From NCBI RefSeq assembly GCF_000156195.1, contig NZ_GG688318.1:346810-387902 (forward strand): 41,093 bases of DNA. Reading direction: 5' to 3'. Positions 1 to 7,178 of the stretch are shown here, piece by piece. Both the position numbers and the translations under genes were made by a program. Numbering within the stretch: position 1 is the first letter of the stretch; each line of letters begins with the position of its first letter. This stretch comes from Bacteroides finegoldii DSM 17565. GTDB lineage: Bacteria > Bacteroidota > Bacteroidia > Bacteroidales > Bacteroidaceae. The notes beneath the pieces were generated by a model. It did not search any database. It was not told where the DNA came from and was given only the letters and a program-made list of their open reading frames with translations.

Positions 1-3
1 AAT

Positions 4-50
4 AGCGCCTCCATGGTCTTTTCGAAGATTATGGAGGCGCTTCTTTTTCT
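4..50 (+). terminator. Intrinsic terminator with TTCG loop
   Basis: Bases 4-20 pair with 25-41 over 17 positions, including two G-T wobbles, closed by a TTCG tetraloop at 21-24. A T-rich run (42-50) follows on the plus strand. It most likely ends a plus-strand gene lying left of the window. The minus-strand DUF418 gene stops about 280 bp away, so it is a less likely client. Confidence 0.75.
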
Positions 51-72
51 CTATACATAGCCCTGATTCTGC

Positions 73-300
73 CTATTTTCGGGCTTTTTCCCCAATTTGG
101 CACAGTTCTTTCATTTCCTTTGCATTCTTTAAGTCCACTTGCTAATCCTTCTTGCGAGAATCTTGTTGTATTGACATCATCTCAATTTCAACCCGCAGGC
201 TGCGGATACACATGTTTTGTTGATGCTTTAGAGTGATACGTTCAGTTTCATATTCGTAAGTTGTTCGTTTGTAGTTATGTGTATTTCGTGGCCTGCTTTC
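73..300 (-). pseudogene. Possible remnant reading frame with one in-frame stop
   Basis: After the DUF418 stop, the minus strand is open from 300 down to a TAG at 142-144, and the same frame continues to another TAG at 73-75. The translated residues are hydrophilic and helix-like (for example RSLRVEIEMM, then VDLKNAKEMKELC after the stop). No good start codon lies at its upstream end. It may be a decayed gene tail or chance. Apart from this and the terminator at 4-50, I see nothing in 51-328. Confidence 0.2.
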
Positions 301-328
301 TTAGTCTATTTTTCAGTCAGTGCTATTT

Positions 329-1504
329 CTATTTCTTCGTGCCTATCCAAGTCCATTTATGCCATATTGTTTCCAATGGTCCTTGTTTATGTTTAGACAG
401 CCACCATTTGCAGAACCGAACTTGCGCCAGGAAAAGAATAATACCGATAATCAGGCTAAGAGTATATCCACAGTAAGGAGCAAGATAGAATCCGAATGGG
501 AAATAGATAATGGCTCCCAAAATAGATTGAGAAATATAATTGGTCAAGCTCATTTTTCCGTAGAATCGCAGATTAGATACAGTTTTCTTGAACTGATCCT
601 TCTGATAAAGCAACACGAAAGAAGCAACAAGTACAATCGTAAATGCGAATTTCTGCCACATATCAAAGGCAGTACCTACCGTTTGCTGAATTAAACTGCT
701 GTCACTTTGCATGATCTGTTCTTTCAGAGAATACAGTGGCGCGAAACTGATAGCTGCAATAATAAGTGCTTTCATCCAGAACTTCAAATGAGATTCGGTA
801 GTTACGAACAATTCTTTGCGTCCGATATATAAGCCAAACAGGAAAAGTCCGGCAGTCTGCAAGAAACGTCCGGCACCGATAGCCCAAAACAGGCTTGCTT
901 TCTGTCCTAAAGTAACATTACCTATCAGAAAATCCCAAAAGTTTCCGGCTTTGGTGTATTCCGCTACTTCAGCATACATGGCTCCGACATTCAAATCGGG
1001 TAGGGTATAAGCAGGATTGAAAAGGCTCATTATATAATGAAACCATTCAATCGGTTGCAGTGAAAACAAGATGGCGGTGATTAGAATCGCTTTGTCACTC
1101 CATTTACGTACGATAAATAGTACAAGACTGACTACAACAAACAGAAGCAGGACATCTCCTGCCGGGAAGAAAGCAGCATTCAAAGTGGCGAATCCTGCCA
1201 GCAATATCATTCTCCATAAAAAGCGGTAACCAAAATCTTTTCCTTTCAACTGCTGGTTGTGCGACTGGATATAGAAAGTGAATCCGAAAAGCAGAGCGAA
1301 TATGGCATAAGACTTTCCGGCAAGCAGTGAAAATGTCGCATTAAATACTCCGGCATCCAAAATGGTGAGCCATTCAGGAGAACTTTCCGGATATACAGGG
1401 AAAATGAAATGCTCCAGGTTATGAACCAGAAGGATGGCCATTACAGCAAATCCTCTAAGAGCATCTACTACTTCAATTCGGGGTGTTTTTGTTGATAATT
1501 CCAT
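329..1504 (-). CDS. DUF418 family integral membrane protein
   Basis: The 391-aa protein is very hydrophobic, with about ten predicted membrane segments. Its N-terminal motif RIEVVDALRGFAVMAILLVHN (residues 9-29) is typical of the DUF418/YeiB and acyltransferase-3-like membrane families. The C-terminal third, including the FYGKMSLTNYISQS stretch, matches the DUF418 domain. Members are inner-membrane proteins, some suspected of acyl transfer; no substrate is known and none can be read from the sequence. The gene is third in a minus-strand run behind nudC (stop 106 bp upstream) and a 30-codon ORF that fills the gap. The ATG at 1504 is the natural start, because the conserved motif begins only eight residues later. 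Confidence 0.85.
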   Translation of the reverse strand: MELSTKTPRIEVVDALRGFAVMAILLVHNLEHFIFPVYPESSPEWLTILDAGVFNATFSLLAGKSYAIFALLFGFTFYIQSHNQQLKGKDFGYRFLWRMILLAGFATLNAAFFPAGDVLLLFVVVSLVLFIVRKWSDKAILITAILFSLQPIEWFHYIMSLFNPAYTLPDLNVGAMYAEVAEYTKAGNFWDFLIGNVTLGQKASLFWAIGAGRFLQTAGLFLFGLYIGRKELFVTTESHLKFWMKALIIAAISFAPLYSLKEQIMQSDSSLIQQTVGTAFDMWQKFAFTIVLVASFVLLYQKDQFKKTVSNLRFYGKMSLTNYISQSILGAIIYFPFGFYLAPYCGYTLSLIIGIILFLAQVRFCKWWLSKHKQGPLETIWHKWTWIGTKK

Positions 1505-1525
1505 GGGGCTAATTTATGATTGTTT

Positions 1526-1618
1526 TTAGTAAATGTTCATTTTACCCATCTCTAAGCAGGCTTCGGGAACATACTGACGGATTCCTTTGATGATATTTTC
1601 CATGTTTGATTTATTCAT
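1526..1618 (-). CDS. Small ORF (30 aa) overlapping the nudC stop
   Basis: This ORF reads MNKSNMENIIKGIRQYVPEA and ten more residues, ending at TAA 1526-1528. Its start codon overlaps the nudC stop in an ATGAATAA arrangement, which suggests translational coupling, and it ends 21 bp before the DUF418 start. The composition looks protein-like, with no low-complexity run. I do not recognise a family. It could be a genuine small protein or the surviving N-terminus of a lost gene. A second possible start is the internal ATG at 1603. Confidence 0.4.
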   Translation of the reverse strand: MNKSNMENIIKGIRQYVPEACLEMGKMNIY

Positions 1619-2399
1619 TTGGATGCTCTATCCACCAATCAATCATCTTTCGGGCAAGACTAAGTTTTCTGGGAAGTTCGGGTAAATTGTCTCTTGTATA
1701 AAAGTCTCCCGAACTCAATTCTTCATCTTGGAGGTTGATTTCCCCTCCGGCATAATCAGCAATAAAGCCGACCATTAGTCCGCTGGGATAAGGCCAGGGC
1801 TGATTACCGAAATAAGTGATATTCTTTACATCCAGTCCGGTTTCTTCTTTCACTTCACGTGCTACACATTCTTCTAGCGTTTCTCCGGTTTCCAGAAATC
1901 CGGCAACGAGACTGTTGAATGTTCCTTTAAAATTGCGGGCGTGCACTAAAAGTAGTGAATCTTTTTTTCTCACTAATACAAGAATCGCTGTGGAAATGGA
2001 AGGATATACTTCCCGGCCACATTTCGGACAACGCTTCATGATAGATTCTTTCTGTTCCATAGGCGTGCCGCAGGCGGAACAAAAGCGGCTGTTTCTATCC
2101 CAATGCAGAATCTCATGTGCTTTTCCTGCTGTCTGATAATGAGACAAAGGAAGATATTCATAGGAGGCACGAAGCCCTATCATGATCCATTGCTCCGATT
2201 CTTCAATGGGAGAGGAGAGGGAGAAAGCCTTGCAGTTTTTCCCTTCCAGTGTAGTGATATTGTGTACGGTTGTTTTTTCTTTAATAACAGTAGGAGAGCT
2301 TTCTCCACACGGGATGGCATATATGCCATCCTCTTTTTTCTCAAGAAGCAGTTGGTCTTTGTAAAAGATAAACCACCATGATTGTGCTGTCTGATTCAT
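1611..2399 (-). CDS. nudC: NAD(H) diphosphatase, Nudix family (NudC)
   Basis: The 262-aa length is typical of NudC. A zinc ribbon is visible (C107, C110, C124, C127). The Nudix box GX5EX7REUXEEXGU starts at G167, with E173, R181, E182, E185 and E186. It is followed by the NudC signature QPWPYP (200-205), which separates NADH pyrophosphatases from other Nudix enzymes. The family splits NAD(H) into NMN(H) and AMP in the cytoplasm, and the E. coli enzyme also removes NAD caps from RNA. The N-terminal region (1-100) is the usual variable NudC domain. A weak -7-like box (TAACTTCG on the minus strand, 2429-2436) lies about 30 bp upstream. The gene heads the run with the 30-codon ORF and the DUF418 gene. 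Confidence 0.93.
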   Translation of the reverse strand: MNQTAQSWWFIFYKDQLLLEKKEDGIYAIPCGESSPTVIKEKTTVHNITTLEGKNCKAFSLSSPIEESEQWIMIGLRASYEYLPLSHYQTAGKAHEILHWDRNSRFCSACGTPMEQKESIMKRCPKCGREVYPSISTAILVLVRKKDSLLLVHARNFKGTFNSLVAGFLETGETLEECVAREVKEETGLDVKNITYFGNQPWPYPSGLMVGFIADYAGGEINLQDEELSSGDFYTRDNLPELPRKLSLARKMIDWWIEHPNE

Positions 2400-2527
2400 T
2401 TTAATTCTAATTCTTGATCTTCGCGCTGCGAAGTTATAAAAAAACTAGATTGATATTTAGACTTATCAGATAAAATACAGGGCAACCGCACCAAAATTTG
2501 ATTCATAACCGTGCATAAATGGACTGT

Positions 2528-2620
2528 TTCACCACAGAGGACACGGAGGACGCAGAGGTTTCAAAGTTCTAATTCAGAGATAATTATAACCTCTGTATCC
2601 TCCGTGTCCTCTGTGGTGAA
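2528..2620. repeat. Inner inverted repeat 1 (33-bp arms)
   Basis: The arms are 2528-2560 and 2588-2620, separated by 27 bp, with two mismatches. The motif CACAGAGGACACGGAGG recurs in intergenic palindromes of many bacteria. A translated frame through it gives HRGHGGYRG, which is a known artefact of this repeat and not a protein. Confidence 0.8.
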
Positions 2621-2665
2621 AAGAATCAAAACTGCATAGAAACGAGTTAAACGGTGCGCTAATGA

Positions 2666-2803
2666 ATGGGTCCAGGGTGAGGGGTGGTGAGGGTAGATTT
2701 ATAACTTTCGTATTTTTTTTGAGGATAAAAAAGGAGATAGTATAGAAAATAAAATAATAAAAGGTTATAAATCTACCCTCACCACCCCTCACCCTAGACC
2801 CAT
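2666..2803. repeat. Inner inverted repeat 2 (43-bp arms)
   Basis: The arms are 2666-2708 and 2761-2803, with 41 of 43 positions complementary. The G-rich strand carries the run GGGTGAGGGGTGGTGAGGG. The 52-bp loop is very A/T rich. As RNA this would be an extremely stable hairpin. It may also act as a terminator or RNA stabiliser after the ABC-F gene, which stops at 2958. Confidence 0.8.
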
Positions 2804-2957
2804 ATCTTATAATAAAAAGATAACGGGGAATCTTAAAAACTCAATCATCTTTTTCAGATTTACCACAACGTTTCCAGAATACTTCATTATTTTATTCAAA
2901 ACTGTGCGGATATGAATTAAATTTTGGTGCGGTTGCCCTGGATAAAATATCAATAGA

Positions 2958-4658
2958 CTAACTCAATAAAATGCATTGTTCGACACCAATTTCCTGAATA
3001 AAATAATTGTCGTGTGAGATTGCTATCACAGTACCTGCATAATTTTTGATAGTAGCAGTGATAATTTCAATACTTTGTATGTCCAAATTGTTGGTAGGTT
3101 CATCCAGGATAAACATATCAGGGGTATTGTTACTAATCATCAGACAGCAGAAAGCGAGACGCATTTTCTCACCACCACTAAGTTTCCGGCAGGATTTGTC
3201 CCATTCGGATGCAGGAAACAAGTAACGGTTTAGAATAATCTTTATTTCATGCTCCGGCAGATTCCGGCTGTTGAAAGCGTAAGCCTGTTCAAGAATACTG
3301 TTCCGGTCGTCAATGATCGAATACTCTTGATTCAAATAGACATAGCTAAAGTCCGTCCGCGTCAGAGTTCCTTCCTGTGGTTGAAGTTGGCCGGTGATTA
3401 ATTTCAATAGAGTTGTTTTCCCGCTACCGTTGGCTCCTTCTATACGGAGGCGGTCTCCGCTCTTTAGCTGAATGCTGACAGGAGCTTGCCAAAGCTGTTG
3501 TTTTGAGATACTATTTTCCTGAATATCATTGCTATTCGGATTGGGAAGATAACCTGTGTCAGACGAATTTATTTCATTATTCGTCAGAATATCATTGTTA
3601 ACCGAATTGGAATGATAACTGAAGTTAATCTCTTTTGCTGTCACTAATATTTTCCCGGTATGAAGCGAGGAACTGTTGAAGTCGGTTTTTAATGCCGCAG
3701 TCGGAGAGAGCGAACCTCGAAGCTGGTTGCGTTCATTTGTTAACTTCTCGGCTTTCTCCTGATGAACGCCAGTCAGTTTACTAGTGCTCTTCTCGGATTT
3801 CCCTTGGAGTGCGTTCAATACAATGCGTGGAACTCCTTTTTTTATATTACTCTTTTCGCCGCGTACATTCTGTTTGTCCCTGCGTTCGGCCGTTTCGCGA
3901 GCCACTTTACGGGCAATACGTAGTGCCTTTTCTTTTTCTTCAATACGTTGTTGCAATGCTTCCTGCATCAGCGTTTTTTGTTCTTTGTAGAATTCGTAAT
4001 TTCCGCCATAATAATTGATTTGATGCTTCTCCAATTCGCAAATCTCGGGGAGAAGATTGAGCAGGGTACGGTCATGACTTACCACCAACAGGGTGGAACG
4101 ATATTTTTCTACCCAGTCATATAAACGTTGTCTGCCGGAAGAATCGAGATGATTGGTCGGTTCATCCATAAGTATGACAGATGGATGATGAATGTCCATA
4201 CCTGCCAGGAATACGCGGGTCTTTTCGCCGCCACTAAGCAGATTCATCGGGTAGGATAGCGTAAACTGTCCTAATCCCCATAAATCGAGAGCGGCAATGG
4301 AACGTTCTTCGATATTCCAGTCATCATTTAGAATGGTGAAATTCTCGTTTGAGACATCTCCTGCCAGGATAGCGTGCAGAGCTTGCTGTTTGCGCTCTAT
4401 TTGAAGAGCCTGTGCGATGGTCAGTGAATCATATTGCCCGAAATGTTGCGGGATATAATATAGGTCGTCCGGGCGGACAATGACACCGGAAGAGGGTGAT
4501 AACTGTCCGGCAATAATTTGTAGCAAAGTAGACTTGCCACAACCATTGTTACCGACTAATCCTAGTTTCTGCCCCTTACTGATGGCGAAATTGAGATCAC
4601 TGAATAATACTTCTTTATCCGGATGGATATAGCTGATTTGCTGAATACTTATAGACAT
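2958..4658 (-). CDS. ABC-F family ATPase (ribosome-associated type)
   Basis: The 566-aa soluble protein has two ABC ATPase domains and no membrane segment, which defines the ABC-F class. Domain 1 carries GNNGCGKST (Walker A), LSGGEKTR (signature) and MDEPTNHLD (Walker B). Domain 2 carries GANGSGKTT, LSGGEKMR and LDEPTNNLD. The linker (about residues 225-345) is charged, as expected for the P-site tRNA interaction motif, and contains a serine/asparagine-rich stretch. Known ABC-F proteins bind the ribosomal E site and either tune translation or protect against ribosome-targeting antibiotics. The domain plan and short C-terminus would fit either the Vga/Lsa-like protection group or a housekeeping member; the sequence alone does not decide. 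It is monocistronic with a long leader. Confidence 0.88.
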   Translation of the reverse strand: MSISIQQISYIHPDKEVLFSDLNFAISKGQKLGLVGNNGCGKSTLLQIIAGQLSPSSGVIVRPDDLYYIPQHFGQYDSLTIAQALQIERKQQALHAILAGDVSNENFTILNDDWNIEERSIAALDLWGLGQFTLSYPMNLLSGGEKTRVFLAGMDIHHPSVILMDEPTNHLDSSGRQRLYDWVEKYRSTLLVVSHDRTLLNLLPEICELEKHQINYYGGNYEFYKEQKTLMQEALQQRIEEKEKALRIARKVARETAERRDKQNVRGEKSNIKKGVPRIVLNALQGKSEKSTSKLTGVHQEKAEKLTNERNQLRGSLSPTAALKTDFNSSSLHTGKILVTAKEINFSYHSNSVNNDILTNNEINSSDTGYLPNPNSNDIQENSISKQQLWQAPVSIQLKSGDRLRIEGANGSGKTTLLKLITGQLQPQEGTLTRTDFSYVYLNQEYSIIDDRNSILEQAYAFNSRNLPEHEIKIILNRYLFPASEWDKSCRKLSGGEKMRLAFCCLMISNNTPDMFILDEPTNNLDIQSIEIITATIKNYAGTVIAISHDNYFIQEIGVEQCILLS

Positions 4659-4790
4659 AATGATCTATTGGGTTTGAGGTTGAAAATAGAGTGAGGGAAA
4701 ATCACAGGATAGGGGGGAACGACAAACACAATACTGGCTAAACAACACGGATTTCGTGATGCTTAACAAAATAGAAAAAGCATATAAGAA

Positions 4791-4872
4791 AAGTGATGTT
4801 TACTTAGAAGTGTTGTCTTACTTAGTAATTCTCATTGCGGTAGGTATATAGTTTAACTTGGTGGCAAAGATA
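4791..4872 (-). promoter_or_regulatory. Promoter -7 box and leader of the ABC-F gene
   Basis: On the minus strand TATCTTTG (4872 to 4865) is a perfect Bacteroidetes -7 box, placing transcription start near 4858 and leaving a leader of about 200 nt. The leader holds a five-codon ORF (MRITK, from about 4835) and a near-perfect tandem duplication (4791-4807 and 4808-4825, unit AAGTGNTGT(C)TTACTTAG). Long leaders with tiny ORFs occur in antibiotic-inducible ABC-F genes. No attenuator pairing was proven here. Confidence 0.5.
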
Positions 4873-4930
4873 ACACTTTCTATTAGATTTCACTCTATTA
4901 AGACTGAAAAAGAATGAATTTCATTTATTT

Positions 4931-5012
4931 AGAGGCTCCGTTTACCTCATTCAGAGCCTCCGATTACTCCAAATAGAGCCTCTGTTTACCCTATTCAGAG
5001 GCTCTGTTTTAG
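4931..5012. repeat. 22-bp tandem repeat, about 3.7 copies
   Basis: Units begin at 4931, 4953, 4975 and 4997, with a constant 22-bp period and consensus AGAGSCTCYGTTTACYYYATTC. The AGAGGCT and AGAGCCT versions alternate, so neighbouring units can pair; 4975-4984 and 4996-5005 form a perfect 10-bp stem. It lies just downstream of the rclA-like stop at 5038 and may end that transcript. Otherwise 4873-5037 holds nothing recognisable. Confidence 0.75.
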
Positions 5013-5037
5013 AAGTGAGTTATATTCTTTCTTATTC

Positions 5038-6411
5038 TTATACATCAAACAGTTGATTTAATCCCTCACTCATACTGGGATGCGTGAAGATAAAATCGCG
5101 CAAGAATGTAGAGGTTTGCCCTGTTTTTATCGCCATAGCTACGATATTGATGATTTCTGAAGCGTCAGCGCAAAATAAGGTACATCCCATAATTTTCCCA
5201 TTATGATTGTTGATGATTGCTTTCAGCATACCGTCCGTCTGTTGCAATGTACGTGAACGGACAACGGAAGTTGCCGGAAGTCGGGATACTTTGAACGAAT
5301 AACCTCTTTTCAGTGCTTCTTCTTCAGTAATGCCGATATGCGCCAAAGGCGGATCAATAAATACGGCATATTGAACAGGATCCCTATCTCCGATATCACG
5401 TTTCTTATCTCCGAAGAGTTGATCGCGTATAATCCGAAAATCATCTAGTGAAAAATAAGTAAATTGTGGTCCGCCTTTTACGTCTCCCATTGCCCATACG
5501 TGAGGAATGGTGGTGCGCAATTGATCGTTTACAACAATTGCTCCGTGTGCATCTACTTTTACACCTGCTGCTTGTAAATTCAATCCTTCGATCATCGGTT
5601 TCCGCCCTGTTGCGATAAGAATTGCGTCTCCGTCTACAAAGTAAGGAGTGCGGTCAGATACATCCGAATAAGTCAGTGTCACTCCGTCACTCGTATCATG
5701 AATAGACTGTGCGCGTGTATTCAAATGAATCTCAATGCCTTTTTTCTCCATTACATCTTTGACATTGTTAGCGATATCTTGATCGTTGCGAGGCATAAAA
5801 CGGTTGCCTCCTTCAAGAATCGTCACTTTACTGCCAAATCCGGCAAACATCGAAGCGAACTCCAAACCGATATATCCGCCGCCGACAATAATTAAATGTT
5901 TTGGCAGGACATTCATATCCAAAAGTGTGGAGCTGGTATACACATACTTACTTTGTTGAATCCCGTCGATTGCCGGAATGATCGGAGTGGAACCGGTATT
6001 GATGAAAATTTCCTTTCCTTGCAGTTCAATATCTCCGTTGGGAAGTACTACTTTTATAGTGTTAGGTGATACAAAGGAAGCTGTCCCTGTATAAATAGTC
6101 ACATTCGGGCGCTTGCTTAGATTCTCGTAATTAGTTTCCCGAAGAAAAGAGGTTAGCCTGTTCTTACGGGCAATAGTCTGCTTATACATATTAGTCTGCT
6201 TCAGAAAATCCCCATGGTATAGCAGTGAAGACATCTCTGCTTCATGTATCAATGCCTTTGTCGGGATGCAGGCTATGTTAGGACAAGAACCTCCGTACAT
6301 CATGTTGGAGCGTTCTACGATGGCAACTTGCCATCCTCGATTGGAAAGTTCGGCAGCCAGGACTTTTCCTGCCTTGCCGAATCCTATAATAATTGCATCA
6401 TACTGTTTCAT
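5038..6411 (-). CDS. rclA: RclA-like flavoprotein disulfide reductase
   Basis: The 457-aa protein is a class I pyridine nucleotide-disulfide oxidoreductase. The FAD-binding motif GFGKAGK lies at 10-16. The redox pair C43-x4-C48 sits in GGSCPNIACIPTK. An NAD(P)H Rossmann motif (GGGYIGLEFASMFAGFGSKV) follows in mid-protein, then a second FAD motif (WAMGDVKGGPQFTYFSLDD) and the dimer domain ending FTHPSMSEGLNQLFDV. The starting region, the FTYFSLDD stretch and the terminus match E. coli RclA rather than dihydrolipoamide dehydrogenase. RclA has been reported to reduce hypothiocyanous acid and Cu(II) and to protect from reactive chlorine. The DUF417 gene 98 bp upstream and an AraC gene before it repeat the rcl neighbourhood. 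An alternative is a mercuric-reductase-like enzyme, but the C-terminal cysteine pair of MerA is absent. Confidence 0.82.
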   Translation of the reverse strand: MKQYDAIIIGFGKAGKVLAAELSNRGWQVAIVERSNMMYGGSCPNIACIPTKALIHEAEMSSLLYHGDFLKQTNMYKQTIARKNRLTSFLRETNYENLSKRPNVTIYTGTASFVSPNTIKVVLPNGDIELQGKEIFINTGSTPIIPAIDGIQQSKYVYTSSTLLDMNVLPKHLIIVGGGYIGLEFASMFAGFGSKVTILEGGNRFMPRNDQDIANNVKDVMEKKGIEIHLNTRAQSIHDTSDGVTLTYSDVSDRTPYFVDGDAILIATGRKPMIEGLNLQAAGVKVDAHGAIVVNDQLRTTIPHVWAMGDVKGGPQFTYFSLDDFRIIRDQLFGDKKRDIGDRDPVQYAVFIDPPLAHIGITEEEALKRGYSFKVSRLPATSVVRSRTLQQTDGMLKAIINNHNGKIMGCTLFCADASEIINIVAMAIKTGQTSTFLRDFIFTHPSMSEGLNQLFDV

Positions 6412-6509
6412 AACTTCTTTGATTAACGATTTGTATTAGGCTATATAACACAGGGTAAAGCCTATTTGTTTCGTTATCTCAAGAAGTCGGAACTCCTTAC
6501 GGAGTCAGA

Positions 6510-7091
6510 TTAGTCTTTTTTAATTATTTTGAGTACGCGTTGTGACGAGTCGGATAATAATACTACAGCACTGGCCAGGATCACAATGTCTTTAATCACC
6601 AGCCGCCCTGCACCGGAGAGTAATGGAAAGCCGAATTCTCCACTACCCAGATTAGGAACCCATACTTCGGGAGTCGTGACGAGAAAGGATAGTGTGCCGA
6701 GTGTCATGATAATGGCTAATGTGTCGCCTATCAGTCCTACTTTCGGGAAAAAGATTCCTAGAAATACTAGAATGCCGATACTCATGATGAGCACTCCCAA
6801 TCCATAGGAGAAAGTATATGTATTGTTTGCTTCGTGCCATGTACGATTCTCCGGTACGAAAGCGCCTTCCGGATTTTTGTATTCTTTGTATTCGGGTGCG
6901 TCTTTAGCATAGAAGAAACTCATGAAAGGACTGTTGGCAACAAACGGGACAATCCCGTCGGCCTCATAGTGAAAATACTTCAATCCGCCAATCCATACGA
7001 ATACTACTAAGATAGCTACGCGGATAAATTTGATACCGAAATTCTTCAGACCGGATGTGAAGGTTAGTAGAGTGATAAATTTCTCTTTCAT
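6510..7091 (-). CDS. rclC: DUF417 membrane protein, RclC/YkgB-like
   Basis: The 193-aa inner-membrane protein has four predicted transmembrane segments, near 20-38, 97-116, 120-140 and 163-181. The WIGGLKYFHYEADGIVPFVANSPFMSF stretch after the first segment is a hallmark of the DUF417/YkgB family. In E. coli the member RclC belongs to the reactive-chlorine-induced rclABC operon, with no settled biochemical role. Here it precedes the RclA-like gene by 98 bp on the same strand. A short loop of about 50 residues with charged positions (AKDAPEYKEYKNPEGAF) faces one side of the membrane. No RclB-like small periplasmic protein gene is visible between the two. Confidence 0.85.
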   Translation of the reverse strand: MKEKFITLLTFTSGLKNFGIKFIRVAILVVFVWIGGLKYFHYEADGIVPFVANSPFMSFFYAKDAPEYKEYKNPEGAFVPENRTWHEANNTYTFSYGLGVLIMSIGILVFLGIFFPKVGLIGDTLAIIMTLGTLSFLVTTPEVWVPNLGSGEFGFPLLSGAGRLVIKDIVILASAVVLLSDSSQRVLKIIKKD

Positions 7092-7124
7092 CTTGTTGGG
7101 GCTTTATTGGTTTAACTTACACCG

Positions 7125-7156
7125 CAAAGATCGTACTTTTCCAATATTTTCCCAAT
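7125..7156 (-). promoter_or_regulatory. Candidate promoter and AraC operator for rclCA
   Basis: Read on the minus strand, GATCTTTG (7132 to 7125) is one base from the -7 consensus and sits 33 bp before the rclC start. Directly upstream, where a -33 element would be, are two head-to-tail copies of a TTTTCC(C)AAT unit on the plus strand (7137-7146 and 7147-7156). A direct repeat spaced by one helical turn against a weak -33 region is typical for an AraC-type activator site. Confidence 0.4.
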
Positions 7157-7178
7157 GGCAATACTTCCGTATCCCTTA

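Larger units (their letters stand above)
2479..2939. repeat. Nested inverted-repeat element
   Basis: The 558 bp between nudC and the ABC-F gene hold no credible gene. They contain three inverted repeats. The outer arms, 2479-2515 and 2903-2939, match at 33 of 37 positions. Inside lie arms 2528-2560 and 2588-2620 (31 of 33), made of a CCACAGAGGACACGGAGG-type sequence, and arms 2666-2708 and 2761-2803 (41 of 43). The layout resembles a non-autonomous palindromic or MITE-like element that has received further palindromes. No transposase or clear target-site duplication is visible. Confidence 0.8.

Noticed and set aside
2574..2792. Open frame of 72 codons on the minus strand containing an HRGHGGYRG stretch
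   Set aside because: It runs through the inverted repeats; the peptide is the usual artefact of the CACAGAGGACACGGAGG palindrome and has no coding features.
4931..5012. Possible CRISPR array
   Set aside because: The 22-bp units are contiguous with no unique spacers and there are no cas genes.
5038..6411. Dihydrolipoamide dehydrogenase or mercuric reductase
   Set aside because: The GFGKAGK start, GGSCPNIACIPTK site and FTHPSMSEGLNQLF end match RclA better, the MerA C-terminal cysteines are missing, and the neighbours are rcl-like.
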